Notes under the pieces: generated by a model | Told to the model about the DNA's origin: nothing | The model's input: the letters and a program-made list of their open reading frames with translations, nothing else | Databases searched by the model: none | Translations under genes and position numbers: made by a program | From: an uncultured Desulfosoma sp. | GTDB taxonomy: Bacteria; Desulfobacterota; Syntrophobacteria; Syntrophobacterales; DSM-9756 | NCBI GenBank assembly: GCA_937960435.1 | Contig: CALGPN010000015.1 | Location: 62,001 to 126,000, forward strand | Direction: 5' to 3' | Length of the DNA: 64,000 nucleotides | Part shown: positions 13,040 through 22,234 of the stretch, one piece after another | Numbering within the stretch: position 1 is the stretch's first letter | How the letters are laid out: each line of letters opens with the position of its first letter

Positions 13040-13081
13040 AGGACCACTCCTTGTCTCTTGTCTCGATAAGCCGTGGCGTCG

Positions 13082-15847
13082 TCAGTTCACGTCGGATCCC
13101 AGAAGACTCAGCGCCATGACGGCGATGTGGTCGTCACTCAGCCGTCGATAGGAAATGGCCTTCCCCGGGCATTCGCTCACACACATGCCGCATCCCTGGC
13201 ACAGACCCGGGTCGATGAAGGCATGGCCTTGCGGGCTGTCGATAAACGGAATGTGGAACGGGCAGGTGCGCACACAGGTCAGGCACACGGCGCATTTGTC
13301 GGGATCCACTTCCGCAACGGCGCCCCCGACGAGCATGACATCTTGGCGTAGAAGCCGCATGGCCCGGCCTGCCACGGCCCACGCTTCGGCAAGACTTTCT
13401 TCCACCGGTTTGGGGGCCAGAGCCAGCCCGGCGAAAAAGACACCTTCCGTCTCACCGTCCACAGGGCGCATCTTCGCCGGGGATTCCGCGAAGAACCCGT
13501 CCTCATTCAGGGAGACTTTGTAAAAGGCGGCCAGATCGGCGGCTTCCGCGGGGATGATGGCTGTCTGCAAAGAGATGAAATCCGGGGAAAGAGCGAGAGG
13601 CCGCCCGAGGATGGGATCCGTAACGACGACTTTCAATCGGCCATCCTCTATGCTCACCTGAGGTTTGGAATCCAGATCGAAGCGGATGAAAAACACGCCC
13701 TTTTCCCGGGCTTCTTTGTAAATCCGCTCCCTCTCGCCGAAGGTGCGCACTTCACGATACAGCACGTAGACATCCATATCCGGATTCAGGGTCTTGAGGT
13801 CAATAGCCGAACGGACGGCGAAGGTGCAGCACAGGCGGCTGCAGTAAGGCCTTTGGGGCTCACGGCTCCCCACGCACTGGATGAACACGGCGCACTGCGC
13901 GGATTTGAAAGCCGCGGGGTCATCGATGAGCTTTTTCGTAAAATCCGACCATCGGTAGATTTCCGGGTGCTTGCCGTAGGCGTACTCATCGGGTTTGATG
14001 GAATGAGCCCCCGTTGCCAAGACGACCACCCCGTGTTCGATTTCTTTCTTTTGCCCGTTGTGGCGCACGGTGCTGATGTAGTTTCCGGCGAAGCCTCGAG
14101 CCCCCACCACTTCGGCCGAGGTGAGCACGGTAATCTTGGGGTGCTGCGTGACCTTGTCGATGGTGCTTTTGAGAAAATCCTGGACCGATTCGCCCTTCCA
14201 TGCCGAGCGGACCTTGTGGGCATGTCCCCCCAGACGGTCTTTCTTTTCCACTAAGGTCACCGGCACGTCCATTTCGGCAAGGGCTAGGGCTGCCTGCATT
14301 CCGGCAAGACCGCCGCCGATGACCAAGGCGGATTTCTTCACGGGAACTTTGGCATAGTTCAGGGGTTCGAGCATACGGGCCTTGAGGACGGCCGTGCGGA
14401 AAAGGTCTTGAAGTCGGTTCATTTCCACAGGGGTACTTCCTAAGGCCCTGAGATCCACGAACTCATAGAGGCTGGGGTTCAGCCCCGCTTCCTTCATGGC
14501 GCTTTCCACCAGTTCTTGATGCATGAGGGGCGTGCAGCTTGCATACACCAATCTGTTGACGCCGGCGGCCTGGAGACGTTGCGAAAGCCGACCAAAGGCG
14601 GCGCTGTCCAAAAGGTCCAAGCGTTCCACAAAGGTCACGCCGGGGAGGGTCTTGACGAAAGCGGCCAAGGGATCGATCAAGGCTTCGAATTCGGGAAGCT
14701 TCGACGGGCACAAGCTCAAAACCACGCCCACGGAAGGCGCCTCTCCGCTCACATCGCGAAACTCCGCCACGGCGCCGTTTCCAGAAACGCCCTTCGTCCA
14801 TGCGGCGGCCTTGGCCGCGGCGGCACCCGCTTCCACCACACTTTGATGGACATCCCTGGGCCCTGTGGCACCGCCGCAGACGAAAACGCCCGCAACGTTG
14901 GTTTCGCAGGGCTTGAAATTGTCGACAGCCACGTAATGGTCTTCGGAGAGGGTCACGCCAAGCATCTTCGCCAGCTCTTCCAATTCGGCCGATGGGCGAA
15001 GCCCCACGGAGAGGACCACGAGATCGAAGGTTTCCACCTGCTTGGCGCCGTTTTCATCCACATATTCCAAGACCAGGTCTTCGGTACCGGCTGCTTTTTC
15101 AATGCTGTGAATCCGGCTTCGGACGAGACGCACCCCTTTTTGCTTGGCGTCTTCAAAGTATTTTTCATAGCCTTTGCCGTGCGTGCGCATGTCCATAAAG
15201 AAGATGGTCGTTTCCGCCTCCGGCAGGGCGTCCTTCAACTGCACGGCTTCCTTTAGGGCATACATGCAGCACACCGACGAACAGTAAGGCGCATCGCACT
15301 TATTGATTTCTCGGGATCCCACGCACTGGAGCCACGCCACTTTCTTGGGCGGTTGGCCGTCGGAAGGCCGCTTGGGAACGCCTTGAAAGGGGCCTACGGG
15401 TTTTTGGAGCCATTCCAGTTCGATGCTGGAGATGACGTTTTCATAGGCTGCATAAGCGTAGGTGTCGTAGGCCTGAGGGTTGAACGGTTCCACACCCATG
15501 GCGAGGATCACCGCATCGGCCTCTATGGGGGTTTCGCCGGTCGGTCCCGCAATGACGGCCTGGAATGCGCCGGCTTGGCCGGAGATCCTCGCGACGCTCG
15601 ACTTAGTCCATGCGCGGATGTTGGGGTGCATTTTACAGAGTGTGGCGCGATTTGCGGCCTTGCAGCAGCTGCACAAGGGGTAGAGGCGGTGAAGTTTGGC
15701 CACCGTCCCGCCCAGGTCGCTTTCCTTTTCCACCAGGTCCACGTGGTAGCCTTGAGCCGCCAGGTCCAGCGCGGCATTCAGCCCGGCGACACCGCCTCCA
15801 ACCACCAGGACATTGCCCTTGTTCTTCTTTTCTTTTGTTTCCGTCAT
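13082..15847 (-). CDS. hdrA: HdrA-like double flavoprotein with C-terminal two-[4Fe-4S] ferredoxin domain
   Basis: 921 residues from the ATG at 15847 (gagggg site 7 bases upstream; the longer frame to 16015 has none). Two tandem FAD/Rossmann units: VLVVGGGVAGLNAALDLA at the N-terminus and ALVIGGGLAGMQAALALA around residue 510. The C-terminus has CAVCLTCVRTC and CQGCGMCVSEC, two [4Fe-4S] sites. The linker resembling the HdrA N-terminal domain is degenerate (VGVVLSLCPSK instead of the usual VCHCG). The first unit carries CSCCKAANRATLC in place of the canonical HdrA cysteine pattern. Probably an electron-transfer partner of the upstream fusion and of MvhD. QmoA/B-type function is less likely because no apr or qmo genes are adjacent. 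Confidence 0.85.
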   Translation of the reverse strand: MTETKEKKNKGNVLVVGGGVAGLNAALDLAAQGYHVDLVEKESDLGGTVAKLHRLYPLCSCCKAANRATLCKMHPNIRAWTKSSVARISGQAGAFQAVIAGPTGETPIEADAVILAMGVEPFNPQAYDTYAYAAYENVISSIELEWLQKPVGPFQGVPKRPSDGQPPKKVAWLQCVGSREINKCDAPYCSSVCCMYALKEAVQLKDALPEAETTIFFMDMRTHGKGYEKYFEDAKQKGVRLVRSRIHSIEKAAGTEDLVLEYVDENGAKQVETFDLVVLSVGLRPSAELEELAKMLGVTLSEDHYVAVDNFKPCETNVAGVFVCGGATGPRDVHQSVVEAGAAAAKAAAWTKGVSGNGAVAEFRDVSGEAPSVGVVLSLCPSKLPEFEALIDPLAAFVKTLPGVTFVERLDLLDSAAFGRLSQRLQAAGVNRLVYASCTPLMHQELVESAMKEAGLNPSLYEFVDLRALGSTPVEMNRLQDLFRTAVLKARMLEPLNYAKVPVKKSALVIGGGLAGMQAALALAEMDVPVTLVEKKDRLGGHAHKVRSAWKGESVQDFLKSTIDKVTQHPKITVLTSAEVVGARGFAGNYISTVRHNGQKKEIEHGVVVLATGAHSIKPDEYAYGKHPEIYRWSDFTKKLIDDPAAFKSAQCAVFIQCVGSREPQRPYCSRLCCTFAVRSAIDLKTLNPDMDVYVLYREVRTFGERERIYKEAREKGVFFIRFDLDSKPQVSIEDGRLKVVVTDPILGRPLALSPDFISLQTAIIPAEAADLAAFYKVSLNEDGFFAESPAKMRPVDGETEGVFFAGLALAPKPVEESLAEAWAVAGRAMRLLRQDVMLVGGAVAEVDPDKCAVCLTCVRTCPFHIPFIDSPQGHAFIDPGLCQGCGMCVSECPGKAISYRRLSDDHIAVMALSLLGSDVN

Positions 15848-16026
15848 GGGATCCCCTCGACTCTTGAATGGATCAACGGACAAAATAGCTCCCCCAAACT
15901 CTGGCGGCAAACCTTCCGATGCCTCTCGCCCCGAGGCGACTTTGGAGACAAAAAGGCTCCTGTTCCGGTCTCTTGGTGAAGGTTCGGTGCTCCTTACCGT
16001 GGGCAGATGATCCACAACACACGGTT

Positions 16027-16055
16027 CTTGTATGTGAAAAAAGAGGCAACGTCAA
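16027..16055 (-). promoter_or_regulatory. Candidate internal promoter before the second hdrA
   Basis: Minus strand: TTGACG (16055-16050), 17-bp spacer, TACAAG (16032-16027), within the 211-bp gap between the two hdrA genes. It could uncouple hdrA2-mvhD from the rest of the operon. Confidence 0.35.
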
Positions 16056-16058
16056 GGT

Positions 16059-19000
16059 TCATTGTCCTTGTGCGGCGGCTTCGGGGCGAGCCGTCTGTTC
16101 GGTCCGGCACACAGCGGCCACGGCCTTGTGGAGCAGTTGGACGTCGGTGAAATGCTGAAGCTGGATGGCTTTTCCCGGGCATTCGGCCACGCAGGCGCCG
16201 CAGCCTTGGCATTTTGCCGGGTCGATGTAAGCCGATCGGCGCACGGACATGGTGGGGGTGACCACCACGGGCACCTCGTAGGGACAGGTGCGCACACACG
16301 TCAGGCACACAGCGCATTTGGCGGGGTCCACCACGGCCACGCGCCCACCGACAAAGAGGTTTTCCTTGCTGAGGACCGTGGCGGCCCGGGCGGCGGCGCC
16401 CTTGGCCTGGGCGATGGATTCTTCCAAGAATTTCGGGCTGTGTGCCAACCCGCACAGATAGAGTCCAGGGCCGGCAAAATCCAGAGGCCGCAGCTTCACG
16501 TGGGCTTCCATGAAAAACCCGTCCGCGTCGGTGCTCAGTTTGAACAGCCCCGCCAACGCCGCACTGGTCGCCCTGGGCACGATGGCGGCGCTGAGCACCA
16601 GAAGATCGGCTTGAAAGCGGACATATTCCCGAAGGTTCTGATCGAAGAGTTCGACGCGGACGGCGCCGTCTTCAAAGGTCACCTCCGGTTTTTCCTCCGG
16701 CCGATACCGAAAGAATCGGACACCCGCCTCCCGGGCTTTTCGGTAGAGCAATTCCCGGGTGCCGAAGGTCCGAATATCCCGATAAAGCACGGTCACATGA
16801 GTTTTGGGATTTTTTTCCTTGATGCGCAAGGCATTGGCCACGGCCGCCGTGCAGCACACCCGGCTGCAGTAAGGCCGCTGCTCGTCGCGCGACCCCACGC
16901 ATTGGATCATGACCACGTGAGAAAGGGCGTCGGTCCGGGCGGGGTCTTCGGCCAAGATCCTTTGCAGCTGCAATTGGGTCGTCACCCTCGGGTCGGACCC
17001 GTAACCGTACTCTGTGGGTTGATACTCTTCCGCGCCCGTGGCCACGACCAAGGCGCCGTACTCCAACGTCCTTTCCCCTTGGGGGGATTTGATACGGCTG
17101 AGGAAATGTCCCGTATGACCTTCAAAGGAGAGGATTTCCGTCTGGGTAAGCACCTCGATGTTGGGATGATGGCGCACGGTGTCGATGGTCTGGGAGACCG
17201 CCCGGGTCACATCGATCCCGCTGGGGTGGAACCGGATCCACGCTCGAGCCTGACCGCCCAGATCCGTTTCGCGCTCCACCAGGTAGGTGAAGAAGCCTTG
17301 ATCGGCGAGATACCGTGCGGCGGTCATGCCGGCCATGCCGCCTCCCACCACCAAGGCCTTCTGGGTCACGGCCACGGGCATTTCGTGAAGCGGTTCAAGG
17401 AAGAGAGCCTTGGCGACGGCCATGCGCACCAAATCCTTGGCCTTTTCCGTGGCTTTATCGGGGCTTGTCCCATGGACCCAAGAACACTGATCACGGATGT
17501 TGGCCATTTCAAAGAGATACTTGTTGATGCCCGCTTCCCGCAGGCATTCTTGAAACAGGGGCTCGTGGGTCCGAGGTGAACAAGAGGCGACCACCACGCG
17601 ATTGAGGTTTTTTTCCTGGATGATCCTCTTGATCTTTTCGGTGGAATCCGTGGAGCAGGAAAAAAGAAGATTTTCCGCGTGGACCACGTTGGGTAAGGAG
17701 GCGGCGTAAGCGGCGACGCCTTTCACGTCTACCACGCCGGCGATGTTGATGCCGCAATGACAGACGAAGACGCCGATCCGCGGAATGTCCCCGACAACGG
17801 AATGTTCTTGAACGACGACCGGTGGTGTTGTGCACGTGTGGCGCGCCGCGGCGAGCAGGCATTGGGCCGAAGCGGCTGCGGCGCTGGCCTGGGCTACCGT
17901 CTCCGGGATGTCCTTGGGATCCGTGCTCACGCCGCAGGAAAAGATCCCCGGCTGGCTGGTCTGCACGGGATCAAGGGGATCGGAGACGACGAAGCCGAAT
18001 CGATCCACATCCGTCCCGAGGCGTTGGGCGGTTTCCTTAGCCCCCTCCGATGGCACCAATCCCACGGAAAGAACCACCATGTCGAAGACTTCGCTCTGGA
18101 GCGTGTTGTTTTCGTCCACATAGGAAATTTCCAGGTTGTGCCCTTCCACGGTTTCGATGATGCGGCTGATCTGGCACCGCACGTAGCACACCCCGTGCTG
18201 GGCCTTCGCCCGTTCCCAATACCGCTCAAACCCTTTCCCCATGGCCCGAAGGTCGATATAGAAAATGGTGGTCTCCACATGGGGCTCATGGTCCTTGGTG
18301 ACGATGGCCTGTTTGGTCGCATACATACAGCAGACGCTGGAACAGTAGTCCCGCCCGATGGAAGCATCCCGGGATCCGACGCATTGAATCCACGCCATTT
18401 TTTTCGGCACGACGCCATCGCTGGGCCTTTGCACATGGCCGCCCGTCGGGCCCGATGCGGCGAGGATCCTTTCGTATTCCAAGCTGGTGATGACGTTGGG
18501 ATAGCGGCCGTAACCGTATTCGGGTTTTTGTGCGGCATCGAACGGATGATATCCGCACGCGTAAAGGATCGCACCCACTTCCACGGTCTCTTCCCGCGGC
18601 TGCATGGAGTGATCGATGGCCTGAGGCAGGCAGGCCTCCACACACCGATAGCACTCGCTGCACACGCCGCACTGGAGGCACCGTTGGGCTTCGGCCCGGG
18701 CCGTTTCTTCATCGAAGCCCAGCTGCACCTCCTGAAAGGATTGGATCCGCTCGGGCATGTCCAACCGAGGCATGCGGGATCGGGGCACCTTGGGCACCGG
18801 TTTGTCCGGGCATGGGGCCGTGCGGCTGGAAACCAGCCGACCTTCCCTCAAATCCACTCCGCGAAGATACCGGTCGATGGATTCGGCCACTTCTTTGCCG
18901 GCGGCGATGGCTTGAACGACGGTGGCCGGGCCGGAGGTCACGTCGCCCCCGGCAAAAACCCCCGGTCGATTCGTTTCATACGTGACAGGGTCCACCACAA

Positions 19001-20567
19001 AGGTCCCCCAGCGGCTCACCACGGGGCGGCTGTCCGGGTCCATGGCGTCGATGACGGAGGGATCGGTCATGAGGCCCACGGCGGCGATGACGCTCTCGAT
19101 CTTCACCTGGTATTCAGACCCCGCTACGGGAATGGGCCGGCGGCGGCCGCTTTCGTCCGGCTCTCCCAGTTCCATGCGGATACACTCGATGGCCGTGACA
19201 TGACCCTCCGCGTCTCCGTGGATGGCCACAGGCGCCGCCAGAAAATGCATCTGCACCCCTTCTTCCAGCGCTTCCTCCACTTCCTCTTGGTTCGCCGGCA
19301 TCTCGTCCCGGCTTCTGCGGTAAAACAGATGGACTTCTTCGAGGCCTAAGCGAATGCATGATCGGGCCACGTCCATGGCGCAGTTGCCACCACCGATGAT
19401 CGCCACTTTGCGACCGACGGGAGGCCTTTGGCCCATGTTCAGCTGCTTGAGAAAGCTCGTGCCCGTATAGACTTCCCGGAGATTTTCGCCGGGGATGTTG
19501 AGTTTGAGGTCCGTTTGGGTCCCGATGGCGAGGAAGAACGCTTCGTAGCCTTGCCGGCGCAGATCCTCCAGCTGGAAATCCCTTCCCAGGGCCGTGTTCG
19601 TTTGGATCTCCACTCCGAGCTTTTGGATGTGATCGATTTCCGCTCTGAGCACATGGCGCGGCAGGCGATATTCCGGGATGCCGTAGCGCAGCCAGCCGCC
19701 CGGTTCGGGCATCGCTTCAAAAATGGTGACGCCGTAGCCTTCCAACGCCAAATAATAGGCCGCCGTCAACCCCGCCGGTCCGGCACCCACGATGGCCACG
19801 CGACGCCCCTTGGGTTCCTTTTTCGGCGGCACAGGCGCCTCACCCGTTTGGGCTTCCCAATCGCAGACGAATCTTTTGAGGAAATCGATGGCAACGGGTT
19901 CATCCACCGTGCCGCGGCTGCACACCGTTTCACACGGGTGGTGGCATACGCGGCCGCACACCGCCGGCAAAGGATTGTCCTTTCGAATGAGGTCGAGGGC
20001 TTCGCGGTAGCGCCCTTGGGCTATGAGGGCCACGTAGCCTTGGACGCTGATGCCCGCGGGGCAGGCCGCCTTGCACGGTGCCATGCCCTTCTTGTCGATG
20101 GCGAAAGTGGAGGGGATCGCTTGGGGAAAGTGCCGGTAAATGGCCTTCCGCTTTCCCAGCCCCTGATCGAAGTCGGCCGGGAGTTCCACCGGGCACACAC
20201 GCAGACATTCCCCGCAGGCCGTACACCGGTCTTCCAGGACAAAGCGGGGTTCACGCCGCAAGGTCACCCGGAATCGGCCCGGTTCCCCTTCCAGCTTGGA
20301 GACGCTGGTTCGGGTGAGAATATCAATGTTTGGGTGGCTTGCCACCTCGATGAGTTTCGGCGAGATCATGCAGGTGGAACAATCGTTGGTGGGAAAGGTC
20401 TTGTCCAGTTTGGCCATATTGCCGCCGATGCTGATGTCTTTTTCCACGAGAAGGACCCGGTAGCCGCTGTTGGCCAAGTCCAGGCTTGCCTGCATGCCGG
20501 CAATCCCACCTCCGATGACCATGACCGATCCGCTGACAGAGTGTGTAGGTGCCGCCTGAGCGTTCAT
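16059..20567 (-). CDS. hdrA: Giant HdrA-GltD-HdrA fusion flavoprotein
   Basis: 1502 residues, more than twice a normal HdrA. Order: HdrA-type FAD unit (VMVIGGGIAGMQASLDLA, then TFPTNDCSTCMISPK, residues 14-80); ferredoxin site C115-C125; an inserted GltD/NfnB-like module (about 155-650) with its own Cys-rich N-terminal domain, FAD motif VAIVGAGPAGLTAA and NAD(P) motif VAIIGGGNCAMDVA near 388; the remainder of the first HdrA unit (to about 915); a canonical HdrA N-domain (GVFVCHCGINIAG, about 930-1050); a second HdrA FAD unit (ALVVGGGMAGMTAA, about 1071); and two C-terminal [4Fe-4S] sites (CAVCLTCVRTC, CQGCGACVAEC). Predicted role: NAD(P)H-linked flavin-based electron bifurcation. Start at 20567 has gggagg upstream. 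Confidence 0.9.
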   Translation of the reverse strand: MNAQAAPTHSVSGSVMVIGGGIAGMQASLDLANSGYRVLLVEKDISIGGNMAKLDKTFPTNDCSTCMISPKLIEVASHPNIDILTRTSVSKLEGEPGRFRVTLRREPRFVLEDRCTACGECLRVCPVELPADFDQGLGKRKAIYRHFPQAIPSTFAIDKKGMAPCKAACPAGISVQGYVALIAQGRYREALDLIRKDNPLPAVCGRVCHHPCETVCSRGTVDEPVAIDFLKRFVCDWEAQTGEAPVPPKKEPKGRRVAIVGAGPAGLTAAYYLALEGYGVTIFEAMPEPGGWLRYGIPEYRLPRHVLRAEIDHIQKLGVEIQTNTALGRDFQLEDLRRQGYEAFFLAIGTQTDLKLNIPGENLREVYTGTSFLKQLNMGQRPPVGRKVAIIGGGNCAMDVARSCIRLGLEEVHLFYRRSRDEMPANQEEVEEALEEGVQMHFLAAPVAIHGDAEGHVTAIECIRMELGEPDESGRRRPIPVAGSEYQVKIESVIAAVGLMTDPSVIDAMDPDSRPVVSRWGTFVVDPVTYETNRPGVFAGGDVTSGPATVVQAIAAGKEVAESIDRYLRGVDLREGRLVSSRTAPCPDKPVPKVPRSRMPRLDMPERIQSFQEVQLGFDEETARAEAQRCLQCGVCSECYRCVEACLPQAIDHSMQPREETVEVGAILYACGYHPFDAAQKPEYGYGRYPNVITSLEYERILAASGPTGGHVQRPSDGVVPKKMAWIQCVGSRDASIGRDYCSSVCCMYATKQAIVTKDHEPHVETTIFYIDLRAMGKGFERYWERAKAQHGVCYVRCQISRIIETVEGHNLEISYVDENNTLQSEVFDMVVLSVGLVPSEGAKETAQRLGTDVDRFGFVVSDPLDPVQTSQPGIFSCGVSTDPKDIPETVAQASAAAASAQCLLAAARHTCTTPPVVVQEHSVVGDIPRIGVFVCHCGINIAGVVDVKGVAAYAASLPNVVHAENLLFSCSTDSTEKIKRIIQEKNLNRVVVASCSPRTHEPLFQECLREAGINKYLFEMANIRDQCSWVHGTSPDKATEKAKDLVRMAVAKALFLEPLHEMPVAVTQKALVVGGGMAGMTAARYLADQGFFTYLVERETDLGGQARAWIRFHPSGIDVTRAVSQTIDTVRHHPNIEVLTQTEILSFEGHTGHFLSRIKSPQGERTLEYGALVVATGAEEYQPTEYGYGSDPRVTTQLQLQRILAEDPARTDALSHVVMIQCVGSRDEQRPYCSRVCCTAAVANALRIKEKNPKTHVTVLYRDIRTFGTRELLYRKAREAGVRFFRYRPEEKPEVTFEDGAVRVELFDQNLREYVRFQADLLVLSAAIVPRATSAALAGLFKLSTDADGFFMEAHVKLRPLDFAGPGLYLCGLAHSPKFLEESIAQAKGAAARAATVLSKENLFVGGRVAVVDPAKCAVCLTCVRTCPYEVPVVVTPTMSVRRSAYIDPAKCQGCGACVAECPGKAIQLQHFTDVQLLHKAVAAVCRTEQTARPEAAAQGQ

Positions 20568-20629
20568 GATGCCTCCCTATCGCATCGACCAAGATCTTCT
20601 TCGATGCCGTATCGATCCTGCCAAATTCT

Positions 20630-21487
20630 TCAGAGGCCCGCCGAAGCGAGCAAAGGTTCGGGGTCCACCATGTGTCGTTTCATCCAATTGAGGGCGCTGC
20701 GTTCGCCGAGGGCGAGACCGATGAGGTCCGTAAAGTAAAAGATAGGCACAGGGAGCGGGAGTTGGTGTTCTTGGGCGATGCGTTTCTGGTAGAGATCCAG
20801 GTTGGCGTGGCACATCTGGCAGGAGACCACCATGCAGTTGGCGCCTTGATCCAAAGCCCGCCGGAAGAGTTTGCCCACCAGAGCCGTCACGAGATCGGGC
20901 CGCGCGACGGCATGACTGGCGCCGCAGCAATCGGTTTTGTAAGGCCAATCCAAGACCGTGGCCCCAAGAGTCTGGACCAACCGGTCCATGTCGGTGGGGT
21001 TTTCCCACGCCCGGGCATCCGTCACTTTGGGCGGGCGATTGACCATGCAGCCGTAATAACAGACGGCCCGCAAGCCCTGCAAAGGGCGCACGATCCCCCG
21101 CTCGATCTTATCCAGGATTTCGGGTCGGCTGAAATATTCCACGAGATCCCAGACCCGAACTTGGATACCTTCCGGTGTGGTTGAAGGATCCTCGGAGGCC
21201 TTCTTCTTCAGAGCCTTTTCCGCCGTCTTCAGGCGATTGAAACAAAGGGCGCAGGGGGCCGTCAGGTCCTCCAGACCCTGTTGTTGGGCCAAAATGAGGT
21301 TTCGGGCCGGCAGGGCGATGGCCAGTTCATGGTCCAGACTATGGGCCGCCGTCGCGCCGCAGCAGCTCCAATCCTCCAGTTCCACGAGCTCGATACCGAG
21401 TTTCCGGCAGACTCCCTGGATGGAGTCTGCGTAATCCCTCGCCGTACCTTCCAAGGAACATCCCGGATAATAACCGACCGTCGGCAT
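20630..21487 (-). CDS. hdrB: Heterodisulfide reductase subunit B-like protein (CCG domains)
   Basis: 285 residues. Contains two CCG domains, each of the C-x(n)-CCG-x(n)-CxxC type: first GYYPGCSLEG, WSCCGATAAHS, CALC; second CYYGCMVNRP, DCCGASHAV, CQMC. In HdrB these bind the noncubane [4Fe-4S] clusters where the disulfide (or another two-electron acceptor) is reduced. Start at 21487 has gaaggag upstream and follows hdrC by 20 bp. The natural substrate in this bacterium cannot be read from sequence; coupling to MetF is an inference. Confidence 0.93.
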   Translation of the reverse strand: MPTVGYYPGCSLEGTARDYADSIQGVCRKLGIELVELEDWSCCGATAAHSLDHELAIALPARNLILAQQQGLEDLTAPCALCFNRLKTAEKALKKKASEDPSTTPEGIQVRVWDLVEYFSRPEILDKIERGIVRPLQGLRAVCYYGCMVNRPPKVTDARAWENPTDMDRLVQTLGATVLDWPYKTDCCGASHAVARPDLVTALVGKLFRRALDQGANCMVVSCQMCHANLDLYQKRIAQEHQLPLPVPIFYFTDLIGLALGERSALNWMKRHMVDPEPLLASAGL

Positions 21488-21507
21488 ACCTTCTCCTTCG
21501 GCAGCGA

Positions 21508-22128
21508 TCAGGAAGCGGAGGACTGCGTCGTGTTCTCGGACGACACAGGGGCTTTTTCAAAGAGGCGGCGCAGTTCATGCGTATCCCGAATCCCTCGGGG
21601 TCTCAAAGGCAGTCGGCCGCGGCGGAAAAGGGCCAGGCCCAACCGAATCTCCTCCCAAAGGGTACCGTCGGAAAGTTTGGCCTTCCACGCGCCGCTGGAC
21701 AGCATGTAGCGTTGCAAAAGCCCGGTTTCGAACACACGGCCTCTCCGGCCGATGTCATCCAGAAAAGCCTTGTGAAAAGCGTAGGAAAGGTTTTCCTTGG
21801 GCCGGACAAGGCCTCGGGCGTGGGCTTGCTGCTTGAGGTAGTCCATGAGTCCGGCGATATCGATCTCGTTGGGGCACCGGGTCGTGCAGGTTTCACAGGC
21901 CGAACACACCCAGACGGTGGCGCTGGAAAGCACCTTTTCCTCCAAACCTAGGAGCAGATAGCGCACGATTTGATCCGGGTAATAGTCCATGGCGAACGTC
22001 AACGGGCACCCGCTGGTGCATTTGCGGCATTGGTAGCAGAGCTCGGGGCTGATCCCGCTCAAGGCTCGGATTTTCCCGGTGACATCGTAGTCGGGTTCCA
22101 GGAACACCACCTCCGCACGGTCTTCCAT
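21508..22128 (-). CDS. hdrC: Heterodisulfide reductase subunit C-like ferredoxin
   Basis: 206 residues. Two [4Fe-4S] binding motifs, CYQCRKCTSGCP and CSACETCTTRCP, followed by a helical tail ending in a Ser-rich stretch; the usual HdrC layout. It relays electrons between HdrA and HdrB. Start at 22128 has gggaggtgcgtt directly upstream. A strong terminator ends only 18 bp before the start codon, so expression must depend on read-through from the upstream gene. Confidence 0.93.
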   Translation of the reverse strand: MEDRAEVVFLEPDYDVTGKIRALSGISPELCYQCRKCTSGCPLTFAMDYYPDQIVRYLLLGLEEKVLSSATVWVCSACETCTTRCPNEIDIAGLMDYLKQQAHARGLVRPKENLSYAFHKAFLDDIGRRGRVFETGLLQRYMLSSGAWKAKLSDGTLWEEIRLGLALFRRGRLPLRPRGIRDTHELRRLFEKAPVSSENTTQSSAS

Positions 22129-22145
22129 AACGCACCTCCCGGCAC

Positions 22146-22178
22146 AAAAAAAGAGAACGGGACAGAAGTCCCGTTCTC
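22146..22178 (-). terminator. Strong intrinsic terminator/attenuator upstream of hdrC
   Basis: Minus strand: an 11-bp perfect stem GAGAACGGGAC (22178-22168 with 22163-22153), 4-nt loop, then seven U's (22152-22146). It lies inside what otherwise looks like a single operon. Confidence 0.9.
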
Positions 22179-22234
22179 AACAAGAGGAAAATCGACCCGA
22201 TTCCGCGTGGCGTGCACCCGAAGGCCCGCACAGA

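Noticed and set aside
17757-19349. Long plus-strand frames opposite the HdrA fusion (also 16062-17579)
   Set aside because: Antisense shadows of the fusion gene, produced by its high third-position GC.
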